Positions 55,580-64,000 of a stretch of DNA of 64,000 nucleotides are shown one piece after another. Every line of letters starts with the position of its first letter. Position 1 is the stretch's first letter. The notes under the pieces are model-generated. The model had not been told where the DNA came from. It was given only the letters and a program-made list of their open reading frames with translations, and ran no database searches. Where the stretch lies: the NCBI GenBank assembly GCA_020631735.1, contig CM036199.1, positions 15,406,834-15,470,833 on the forward strand, in the 5' to 3' direction. Source of the stretch: Saccharum officinarum. Its lineage: Eukaryota > Streptophyta > Magnoliopsida > Poales > Poaceae. The translations under genes and the position numbers were made by a program.

Positions 55580-57031
55580 ATGGCCGCCTGGACTTGCCCA
55601 TTGCTCGACGCAGACTTGCCCATTCCACATATTTTCGCTCGGCATTTAGCTAGCGCAATTGCCTGCGTCCGCGTGGGTCTTGCTCTTGATGACATCAAGA
55701 CCGTGGGCAGCAAGCACCGTACCTACAGGCTTGCTGGCGCTGGTGACAATTCTCCGGCCTTGGGGAGCCGTCGCACCCCGACCTTCATGCCTCGGCGCTG
55801 TGTGCGGATCGGCTCCCTCCTCTGCCCCATAGTCGAGGGCTCGCGCTCCACTGGAACTGTCGCGCGCCCACCGCTGGCAATTGTAGCACCGTCCGTGCTC
55901 TTGCTCGAGAATGGGAACATCGTGGAACCTCCACAGGCAGTCGTAGCGCCGCCTGAGCTCCTGCCTGGGACTGCGGACATGTCCCTGGTGTGTGCACCTG
56001 TGATAGCGGACGCCAACGCCGGGACGGCCGAGGTTAAGGTGGATATCTCCCTCGTTGGCCGCGGCGATCGTGTCGCCGGGACGACCGAGGTTGAGATGGA
56101 TATCTCCCTCGTGGGCCGCGGCGAACGTGTTGACGTTATGGCGGGACTCATCTGTGATGTACTAGACAAAGACCCCTCGCTGCTCGCGGGAGCTCCTATC
56201 GGACAGGCTGCCAGCCGCTGCGACTATATTGCGCCTCCTCTGCTGAATGATGATGATATGCAGGCTGTGGTTCGTGACTACACCCCCGCTCGTCCTTGCA
56301 CGGATTTATGTATCTCCACAGATGAGTGGCAGTATGCGATGCCGCCCCAGTGTACAGGGGTTTCCACTCCCCACCAGCCGTGCGTAGGCGTGTCCACGCA
56401 GGACACGACGTCTGGCTCGCCTGCTGCGCCGACGCCGGCGGTCCAGTGGGACTTCTCCCCACCGTCTACGGACCCCCCTACGCCCCGAGTCGTGTCCACC
56501 GTGGCTGGGATTATGTCGCCCAGTGCCCTGGCTGGGCCAGCCTCCCCCGCCCCCACTGCGGCAAGGCCTGTCTCCCCCACCGCGCCGTGCATGGATACGC
56601 CGGTCCACGGCGTGGTGTCTACGCCCGTGACACCTGCTGCTGAACTGGAACAACAGACTGAGAACGCTGATGCCTTCTTCGAGTCCTTGGTGCTGCCAAT
56701 TCATGATGCTCTCGTGCCAGATGCCCCGCGGAGGCGTGCAGCACGTACTCAACCGGCCTCGTTCGTCCCGCGCCGCAGCGATCGCCTCGCGGCAAAGGCG
56801 GTGTTCCGTGACCCGAACCCGGAACTCCAGGCCAAGCGCGTCCTGGTAAACATGTGGGAGCGCCAGCCGAATGACGCAGCACGCGACGTGCCTGACGACA
56901 GGATCGTGGCGAAATTCCATGAAACATTCAGCGAGCCCCTCTCTTCGGATACTAGGGAGGCCATGCGCGAACTGTGGTTCCCCAGGGGCGGCGCCCGCCG
57001 CCGCGCGGTAGCGACACGTCTGTTCCAATGA
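55580..57031 (+). CDS. LINE ORF1-type protein, 483 codons
   Basis: RNA-binding-type ORF1 of a plant L1 element by position (directly before ORF2) and by its C-terminal block: PRRSDRLAAKAVFRDPN, then AKRVLVNMWE, EPLSSDTREAMRELWFP, a pattern seen at the end of plant LINE ORF1-like proteins. The middle is Pro/Ala/Thr-rich and low complexity. An internal near-repeat VDISLVGRGDRV / MDISLVGRGERV lies around residues 150-180. No zinc knuckle seen. The start Met is uncertain; an internal start is possible. The stop TGA overlaps the ORF2 start in an ATGA, suggesting coupled reinitiation. Confidence 0.68.
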   Translation: MAAWTCPLLDADLPIPHIFARHLASAIACVRVGLALDDIKTVGSKHRTYRLAGAGDNSPALGSRRTPTFMPRRCVRIGSLLCPIVEGSRSTGTVARPPLAIVAPSVLLLENGNIVEPPQAVVAPPELLPGTADMSLVCAPVIADANAGTAEVKVDISLVGRGDRVAGTTEVEMDISLVGRGERVDVMAGLICDVLDKDPSLLAGAPIGQAASRCDYIAPPLLNDDDMQAVVRDYTPARPCTDLCISTDEWQYAMPPQCTGVSTPHQPCVGVSTQDTTSGSPAAPTPAVQWDFSPPSTDPPTPRVVSTVAGIMSPSALAGPASPAPTAARPVSPTAPCMDTPVHGVVSTPVTPAAELEQQTENADAFFESLVLPIHDALVPDAPRRRAARTQPASFVPRRSDRLAAKAVFRDPNPELQAKRVLVNMWERQPNDAARDVPDDRIVAKFHETFSEPLSSDTREAMRELWFPRGGARRRAVATRLFQ

Positions 57032-57525
57032 GTGCCAACCACATCCTCATCTGGAACGCCCGTGGCCTAAACAGCCGTGCGCGGCGAAGCGCGGTACGTG
57101 ACTTGGTTGAGCAGCACCGTGCCTCCATTGTCTGCTTACAGGAGACGAAGGTGGAACATTTATCAACAACCATGAACATTGACACAACAGGGATTGACTA
57201 CGATCACGCCTACATCCCGGCTACAGGCGTCGCCGGCGGCGTGCTCATTGCCTGGCGACGCGATTTATGGGCTTCGTCGCCCGCCATTGTGCGGCAGCAC
57301 TCGCTCTCCGTTTGCCTGACTCCGCTCAACGGGCCAGGTTCGCCCTGGTGGCTGACAGCTGTGCTCCTGGTCTCGTGGTGCATCTGGAAGGAGAGGAATG
57401 CCCGAACGTTCGACCATCGGGCAGCGACGAGTGCAATTCTGGCACAACGAATCATCAACGAGGCGGACGAGCTCATTGGTTCGGACTTCAGTTCCATTGG
57501 GCTGCTTACTGCCCTGGCCACGTAG
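57028..57525 (+). pseudogene. Fused LINE ORF2 stub: endonuclease N-terminus plus C-terminal tail
   Basis: 165 residues. The first ~110 are the start of an apurinic-type endonuclease: ILIWNARGLNSRARRSAVRD (Asn of motif I) and IVCLQETKVE (catalytic Glu), then GVAGGVLIAWRRD and PGSPWWLTAV. At about 57361 it changes to LLVSWCIWKERNARTFDHR, which is the very C-terminus of plant LINE ORF2 after the zinc-binding domain. The rest of the endonuclease, RT and RNase H-like parts are gone, yet the frame stays open across the junction. Confidence 0.8.
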
Positions 57526-57721
57526 CCTCTTGATCGGCTGGCCCCGTAGCGCAATTTGTTATCTAGTTAGTACGACCGCGCGGTTCCGCCACCTCGGTGG
57601 CGACTTGTGTCATGTGTGCCCCCGTGAATCCTACGGCTCCTCGCCGTGATGGTTCACGGGTTTGTCAAATTCCTGATTCCACTTAATGAAGAACGTGCAA
57701 TTGCACGCTTTCGAAAAAAAA

Positions 57722-57970
57722 TTAGGTCATGTTTAGTTCCTAGAAAATTTTATAAAAATTTTTCAGATTTTCTGTCACATTAAATCTTTGGACACATGCA
57801 TAAGCATTAAATATATATAAAAAATAAAACTAATTACACAATTTAGATGAAATGGACGAGACGAATCTTTTAAGCCTAATTAGATCATGATTGAACAATA
57901 TTTGTCAAATAACAACGAAAAGCGATACAGTGTCATTTTGCCAAAAATTTCGAATTTAAACCGGCCCTTA
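57722..57970. mobile_element. TTTAGTTCC MITE family, copy 6 (TTA duplication)
   Basis: Element 57725-57967, GGTCATGTTTAGTTCC ... AAACCGGCCC, flanked by TTA, the preferred PIF/Harbinger target. It lies right at the A-tail of the LINE. Confidence 0.87.
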
Positions 57971-58738
57971 GCTGCAGCACCGATCTCGCGCTGCAGCATT
58001 ATATATACTGTATGATTTTTTTTTCCCAGATGCGATGGGGACGGCGGAGGGCTCAACGTTGCTTTCGCTCGTGCAACTTGTATCTATATAGCGCTATATT
58101 ATCCCTCCTACTGGCTGGTGACAGCGTGTGTCTATGTGTGGTATATATACGGCCTCTGTGAGACGCGGTATTCTAAATATAGGAATAGAAAAAATATATA
58201 ATAGAGCTCACTAACATTTTGAATCATGTATTGAAAGAGACATGAAACTGCTAGAATGAACGCTCGTGCAAAATTTGACGTGATTGATCTGTCTATCATC
58301 TACTTGTGGTCTTATCGAGCCAAGACAAATGACGAGGACGATATATAATATTATTTAGTCGCATGCTGATTTAAAATTCTGTTTGGGTCCCTAGAACTAA
58401 TAGCTAGTCGCAAATATTTAGATTAATTGGGTCCAAACGATTCTAACTAATAGTCTATCTAATTGTTAGCCAATATCCAACCTAACAATTATCTCACTAA
58501 TTAGGTCAAGCCAGCTAATAGCAACTAATACTAGTTATAAGCTACTAGCTACCTAACTATTAGACCTTCTGCAGCGTGGGAGTGATGCCACAAAATATAT
58601 GGGCCACACGCGTAGGATTGAGCACCGATGCCCAAAGAGACGCAGTGTGCTAAAAAAAATTACACCGAAGCTATCTAGGTTTGGGGGTCCATGCACAATA
58701 AAATATTGCTTCTCCCTCTTCTCTTGAGGGTGTGTTCA
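57971..58738. other. Intergenic with old MITE-like sequence
   Basis: 58360-58575 has repeated CTAATAGC / TAGCTAG motifs like those near 45200 and 59480. No gene. Confidence 0.4.
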
Positions 58739-58970
58739 TTTCACGAAAAGTAGGTGAAAAGTTACTGTAGCATCTTTCGTTGTTATTTGGCAAAATTTGT
58801 CCAATCATGGACTAACTAGGCTTAAAAGATTCGTCCCGACATTTACAGACAAACTATGCAATTAGTTATCTTTTTTACTTACATTTAATGTTCCATGCAT
58901 GCGTCGAAAGATTCGATGTGATGGGTGGAAGATGAAATATTTTGGGTTGGCATGGGAAGTGAACACACCC
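58739..58970. mobile_element. TTTAGTTCC MITE family, copy 7
   Basis: GGGTGTGTTCATTTC ... GAAGTGAACACACCC with the shared CTTTCGTTGTTATTTGGC and GGCTTAAAAGATTCGTC blocks. Flanks TGA/TAA, a one-base-changed duplication. Confidence 0.83.
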
Positions 58971-58973
58971 TAA

Positions 58974-59999
58974 ACTTGATTATCTCGTCTGTTTGTCTGT
59001 GCTACAATATAGTGTTGTTTAATATTTGGGCATCGACGCATGTTCATGCACCGCTCCTAAACTTTAAAGCATCGCATTAAGATGGTATCACTGGTTGCAG
59101 TGTGTAGAGCGGTGTCTAAATTTTATCTCTCCTCTTTGGGCATCACTCAAAGCACACACTATGGAAGGCCTTAGCAGCTAATTGATCCAAACAGGACCTA
59201 AAAAGGTGATAATGTTATAGACGCGACCAATTTGTTTATTTGTTTCTCTTTCTTGCTGAAGATGAGACAATCCGTTTTCACTTTGTTTGTTTGTTTTTCT
59301 TTCTTGCTGCAGATGAGACAATCCGTTTTCACTGTAAAATTTGTTTACCATGTTGAATTTGAACTAGTTTCTCTTATCGAAAGTATAAGTCCATCAACAA
59401 GTTGGCACAAGCTCTAAAAGTCATATATAGGCATGTCTAGATCAGCTAGGGCTAAAAATTTACTCAATTTAGCTTAGCTAGTTAACTAACAACTAGTTGT
59501 AGGCTTGGCTAATAAATTAGATCATCTATTATATTAGCTCTCTGTTTGTATGAGCTAGGGCTAAAAATTAGTTAGCTTACAATAATTAGTCCTATGTATC
59601 CTAACATATCCATAATTATGCAATATATATGATATGATAATAACATACAACCAACAGTTAGATATATTATTAGCATTCTGTGAGAAGAAAACAAATAAAG
59701 TCGGCCTCGCGTGCGCCTGTCGGACTCACTTGTGGCCACGCGAGTCAGCATCTGATTAACGCCGGGCTACAGTGACAGATAGATACTACTCCTGCTCCTT
59801 TCCAACCCATCACCCCATGAATTCAAAAAAAAAAAAAAAACATCACCCCACACCAATGCCTAGTGCCAATGCCGTACTGACTCCGCGTTACTTTGCTGTA
59901 AAAACGCACACCATTGGCCTCGTCTTTGCATGGGAGTTCTGTAAATTTGAAGCACCCAATGGAACAGCAAATATAGCTTTTCAGCCATGTTGACAGTAT
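58974..59999. other. Intergenic
   Basis: No gene. Holds a 51-base tandem duplication (59232-59333), old TAGCTAG-type MITE sequence (59440-59620) and an A16 run near 59826. Confidence 0.45.
59232..59333. repeat. 51-bp tandem duplication
   Basis: TTTCTTGCTGAAGATGAGAC and its flanks recur as TTTCTTGCTGCAGATGAGAC exactly 51 bases later. Confidence 0.88.
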
Positions 60000-62720
60000 G
60001 CATGTCGCCATGACCGGTGGTACTTCATTTAACCATCCTTCCACACTTGGCCTGAGATGGGGTCTGCTGTTCGCTTGGGTTAGAGATTCCTGGGTGGTCA
60101 CGGTGATTGAGGTGGGTGTCTTCTCCATTTCTGTGCGTCTGCGGGCTGTTGGATCCCAAGATCACTGGTTGATTACAGCTGTTTACGGGGGCCACAGGAA
60201 GATGCTGACAAGATCGCGTTTCTAGCTGAACTCACACAGTTCAGAAGTAATAATCAAGGCCCCTGGATGATCTGTGGGGACTTTAACATGATATACCAGG
60301 CAGTGGATAAAAACAATGATCGTCTTGATCGACGGGCGATGCGAAGATTCAGAAACTTAATCAATACTGCACAACTGCAAGAGGTGCACCTAGTAGGACG
60401 TCGCTACACCTGGTCCAACCACCAGGCCACGCCAACCCTGGAACGTCTGGACCGTGTTTTTGGTACAGTACAATGGTTCAACCTATTTCCCAGGCACTGC
60501 CTCACATGCCTTTCATCAGATTACTCCGACCACTCCCCCTGCTACTCTTCCTGTCTCATGGATCGGGTGCCCAGCGTCGGTTCAAATTTGAAACCTTCTG
60601 GCTCAAGCTACCTGGCTTCATGGAGGTGGTCCAGCAGTCCTGGGCAACAGTAATCGTTAATGTTAACCCCTGCAAACGCCTAGACATCAAATTACGCAAA
60701 CTGGCAAGAGACCTGCAAAATTGGAACTCCCGTCAGATAGGGAGCGTGCTACTGCAGCTAGCCTTGGCAAGGGAAACCATTCTCGGTTTGGACGTCGCTG
60801 AGGAAGACAGAGTACTCACGCTGGAAGAACGCACGTTGCGAGCCAGGCTCAAGCTTAGAACTCTCGGCCTTGCTTCGCTTGCCAGAACAATAGCACGGCA
60901 ACGTTCCAGGATTTCCTTCCTGGCCGAGGGGGATGCAAGCACTCGCTTCTTCCACCTACAAGCATGTCACAGGGCAAGAAAAAATCGAATCGAGGCGCTG
61001 TCGGTGCACGGGATAGATGTTATTGATGAGCCGCAGATCGTGTAGTGCTTCTTCGATCACTACATCGGCCTGCTAGGGACTCCGTTCTCTCGCACGCGCC
61101 GGCTAGACCTCAACCTCATCAGGCTGCCTTCTTGTGATCTCAGCCACATTGAGAATATATTCTCTGAAGAAGAAGTGAGGAAGGTTGTAATAGAGCTGCC
61201 CAACGATAAGGCACCGGGGCCTGATGGATTTACTGGCCAATTCTATAAGGTGGCTTGGGAAGTGATAAAAGGTGATGTAATGGCAGCAATCAACGCTTTC
61301 TGGGCAAGGGATGGAAGGAGTTTCTCCCACCTCAATGGGGTGCTGCTGGTCTTGTTGCAGAAGACGGATCATCCCACTGAGATCAAAGATTTCCGGCCAA
61401 TCAACCTGATACACAGTGTGGCCAAACTAATCACCAAATGCATGGCTAACCGACTTGCACCACATCTGGACACGCTCGTCAGTGCCAACCAGTCAGCCTT
61501 CATTAAGAGCCGCTCTCTGCATGACAGTTTCCGCTCTGTGCGCCTCTCCTGTAAAGCTATCCATGCCAAGCGCGCGCGTTCGGTCCTGCTAAAGATTGAT
61601 ATTGCTAAGGCCTTCGACTCGGTTTCGTGGCCTTTCTTACTTGAAGTCCTGGAATACATGGACTTCGGGCAGCGGTGGCGAGATTGGACGTCCTTACTGC
61701 TTGGATCAGCCAACACTAAGTTCTTGGTCAATGGTCGGCCAGGCAGGCATATCTGTCACGCTCGTGGTCTTCGCTAGGGGGACCCATTGTCACCCATGTT
61801 CTTTGTCCTGGTCATGGAGGTTCTCAACAGAGCCGTCATGTGGCTCCATTTTCAGAGGGTGCTAAGGCCTTTGGTGCCGCCAGAGGCACAACGCATCAGT
61901 CTATATGCCGAAGATCTCATCATGCTGCTGGTACCTGACTCTGATGATCTGCAGGCAATAACACACCTACTGCAGCTCTTTGGAGAGGCATCCGGCCTAT
62001 TCGCCAATATGGAGAAAAGTGTAGCCACCCCGCTGCATTGCCAACACGAAGATGTTCAAAGGGTGATTGCAACGCTCAACTGCCGTGTCGAGAGCTTTCC
62101 GGCACGTTATCTCGGGGTGCCTCTCTCCATATTCAAGTTATCAAGGATCAATGAACAAGCCATTGTGGACAGGATTGCGGCTCGTATACCACTATGGAAA
62201 GGGAACCTGTTGAACTGTGCTGGCCGAACTGCTTTGGTCAGGGCGACGCTCTCGGCGGTCCCGGTGCACACCGCGATCGCCCTGCCTCTTTCGTCATGGG
62301 CCATCGATCACAATGATAAGCTCAGCCGCTCATTCATCTGGGGAGGAGGACAGACTGTTGCGGCTGGCAAGTGCAAGGTGGCGTGGGAGGTTTCCTGTCG
62401 CCCGAGGGAATTGGGTGGACTGGGTATCACGGACCTCAGACGGGCGGGAGTTGCCCTCCGAGTCCGCTGGCAGTGGCAACGTCGTGTTGGTGGCCACCAA
62501 GCCAGCCGGCTGCTCCCGGATGACAGCGAGCCCGCAGTGAAGGCTATCTTCCAAGCGGCAACAATGTTTTCACTGGGAGATGGGACTTCAACCATCTTCT
62601 GGACTGACAGATGGCTCCAAGGCTCTTGCATCAAGGATCTTGCACCCTGTGTCTTCGCAGCGGTGCCAAAACGAAAGCTGATCACTTCAGTGGCAGACGC
62701 GCTCTGTGGAAACGCATGGG
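60000..62720 (+). pseudogene. L1-like LINE ORF2, 5'-truncated and interrupted
   Basis: Degraded endonuclease and reverse transcriptase. Endonuclease blocks: WLITAVYGG, then in another frame WMICGDFNMIY and SSDYSDHSP. RT blocks: PNDKAPGPDGFTGQFYK, KDFRPINLIHSVAKLI, NQSAFIKSRSLHDSF, KIDIAKAFDSVSW, then TAG (61775-61777), GDPLSPMFF, LYAEDLIML where active copies have YADD, and the C-terminal SFIWGGG, ELGGLGI and FWTDRWL. At least three frame or stop lesions. It ends exactly where an LTR begins at 62721, so the 3' part was displaced beyond the window. Confidence 0.88.
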
Positions 62721-63298
62721 TGAAAGTCCTATGTTTGGTGTTGGTAATTAGTGACAATGCCTAAGTACTAATCCTATGCCTAAGTTGTATGTAGCATATG
62801 AGGATTAGTACATTCCAAGGTTGGTGGCAAGATGGACATGGTGATCATGATGGCCACACTTGGATTTGGACGCAACCCTACGTGATCAAGGCAAAGGTAT
62901 ATGCTTAAGGGTTGTGTTTTAGTAACCAAGACACCTAGTGGGTGTGGTTACATTATAGGATAGATAGCCGTACTATAAAGAGGGGAATGACGCGGCTATT
63001 GAACTCCTAAGTGCCTCTAGATGTGCATTTCATGATCATATGCATTTGGATAGAACTAATAACGCCTCGGAAAATGATTGTGAAAATGCTAACACACTCA
63101 CACATGACGAGATCACTTGGTGGTGTTAGCACGTTTGCGACGGCGGTGGAGTTTGAGTGGTAGAGAGGGTTTGAGTTCCTCTCTCCCTCCCGCCGAGCTT
63201 GCGAGGCGGGATTCAGGCGTTTTCGAGAGGTTGAAACGACTTTTTTCCACTACGCCGGAAGTCCGGAAAAAACGGAGGCGAACGGAGGTCACAGAGGT

Positions 63299-63690
63299 GA
63301 CCGGACGCTGAACTAGACGCGGTCCTTGCATGACCGGACGCGTCCAGTCAGTGTTCAGTGTCTGCGCGTTTTTCAGTTCGATGATCGGACGCGAGGCGCG
63401 TCCGGTCACTGATGATCGGACGCGTCCGGTCGTTCAGGGAGCTTACTGGACTCTAACCGGACGCTGTCACTGTCGCGTCCGGTCATTTTCTTCAGCGCGT
63501 CCGGTCACTGCTTCGTTGAGCGCTGCTCAGGCGACCAGCGCGTCCGGTCCTTCACGGGACCAGCGCGTCCGGTCGTTCCCGGCGCGTCCAGACAGTTGGA
63601 CCAGCGCGTCCGGTCGTTGCTTCACGAGTTAGCCGTTGGGCGACCGGCGCGTCCGGTCAGTTGGACCAGCGCGTCCGGTCAGCCCGATTT
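63299..63690. promoter_or_regulatory. CGCGTCCGGTC repeat cluster in the right-end LTR
   Basis: Twelve or so GCGTCCGGTC or ACCGGACGC sites, with full palindromes GATCGGACGCGTCCGGTC, about 45 bases upstream of the TATA box. Repeats near its right end are spaced as CCAGCGCGTCCGGTC units. Confidence 0.62.
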
Positions 63691-63733
63691 CGGCTGTTTA
63701 AGTTTCTAACGGCTATATTCGAAGGGGTACGTC

Positions 63734-63741
63734 TATAAATA
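63734..63741 (+). promoter_or_regulatory. LTR TATA box
   Basis: TATAAATA followed by CTCGTTGGCCGGC, the same core promoter as at 10097-10104 on the other strand. Confidence 0.65.
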
Positions 63742-64000
63742 CTCGTTGGCCGGCTCAAGGCTCACTCACTCGGACATCTCTCGAACATTTGACATACTTG
63801 TGAGCACTTTGAGCTAAGCAACTCCCCTCCCACTCATCTCTCTTGCTTCTTTGCATATTCGAAGTGAGATTGAGTGATCCAAGTGCATTTGCATTGTGAG
63901 ATAGCATCTAGTTGGCACTTGGTGGTTGATTTGCTGCGGGATTCTTATTTCTCTTGGTGGTTGCCGCCACCTAGATGGCTTGGAGCAGCTTGGAGGCGTT

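Larger units (their letters stand above)
55400..57721 (+). mobile_element. L1-like LINE deletion derivative
   Basis: Carries a complete-looking ORF1, an ORF2 that jumps from the endonuclease N-terminus straight to the ORF2 C-terminal tail, a 3'UTR and a terminal A-run (57713-57720). The reverse transcriptase is entirely absent. The 5' end is approximate. Confidence 0.8.
62721..64000 (+). repeat. Sirevirus-type LTR (partial, runs off the window)
   Basis: Starts TGAAAGTCCTATGTTTGGTG, close to the LTR start of the Copia element (TGAAAGTCCCTAG), and ends in the window in the GGTTGCCGCCACCTAGATGG block. It interrupts the LINE; the five bases before it are ATGGG, the predicted target duplication. 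Related to, but a different subfamily from, the LTRs at 1068-11432. Confidence 0.82.

Noticed and set aside
55723..57042. Several 100-240 codon minus-strand ORFs over the LINE ORF1
   Set aside because: Shadows of ORF1 in a GC-rich region, without protein motifs.

Overview
This is nuclear DNA from a grass, most likely a panicoid/Andropogoneae species (sorghum/sugarcane type). That placement is inferred from an intron-split plant histone H3.3 gene, GC-rich coding exons, and typical grass mobile DNA: Sirevirus-type Copia and Tekay-type Gypsy LTR elements, L1-like LINEs, an Au-like SINE, and Stowaway, PIF/Harbinger-like and hAT miniature elements. No RNA gene, CRISPR array or bacterial feature was seen.

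Layout. 1-967 is a GC-rich LTR-like fragment and 968-1067 is a run of N. 1068-11432 is a minus-strand Sirevirus-like Copia element whose gag and pol carry several frameshifts. It sits against half of an opposite-strand LTR (11433-12679). A small host gene for a classical arabinogalactan protein follows (13159-13563, minus). 14.4-18 kb holds MITEs, a nested LINE remnant and an LTR-like fragment. Histone H3.3 lies at 18.7-21.4 kb (plus); its 5'UTR intron hosts a SINE that was itself hit by a hAT MITE. A long coiled-coil protein gene lies at 24679-26547 (minus, two coding exons), flanked by a 1.5 kb foldback element (27.2-28.7 kb).

30016-42758 is one Tekay-like Gypsy element on the minus strand with 3.9 kb LTRs and near-matching flanks (GCACA/GCACC). 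It has lost integrase and the start of its 3' LTR. Between primer-binding site and gag it carries an extra 324-codon ORF whose first ~20 residues closely copy the histone H3 tail (ARTK and ARKS motifs kept). This is the most striking signal in the window.

42.8-64 kb: a MITE-rich stretch surrounds a 14-exon, 408-residue host gene of unknown function (48282-53677, plus). Then come a LINE deletion derivative (ORF1 plus a fused endonuclease/C-terminal stub, 55.4-57.7 kb), a second degraded LINE (60.0-62.7 kb), and a Sirevirus-type LTR that interrupts it at 62721 and runs off the end.

The host genes (AGP, H3.3, coiled-coil protein, unknown 408-residue protein) look functionally unrelated. Everything else is layered transposon insertion, whose order can often be read from nesting and target-site duplications.
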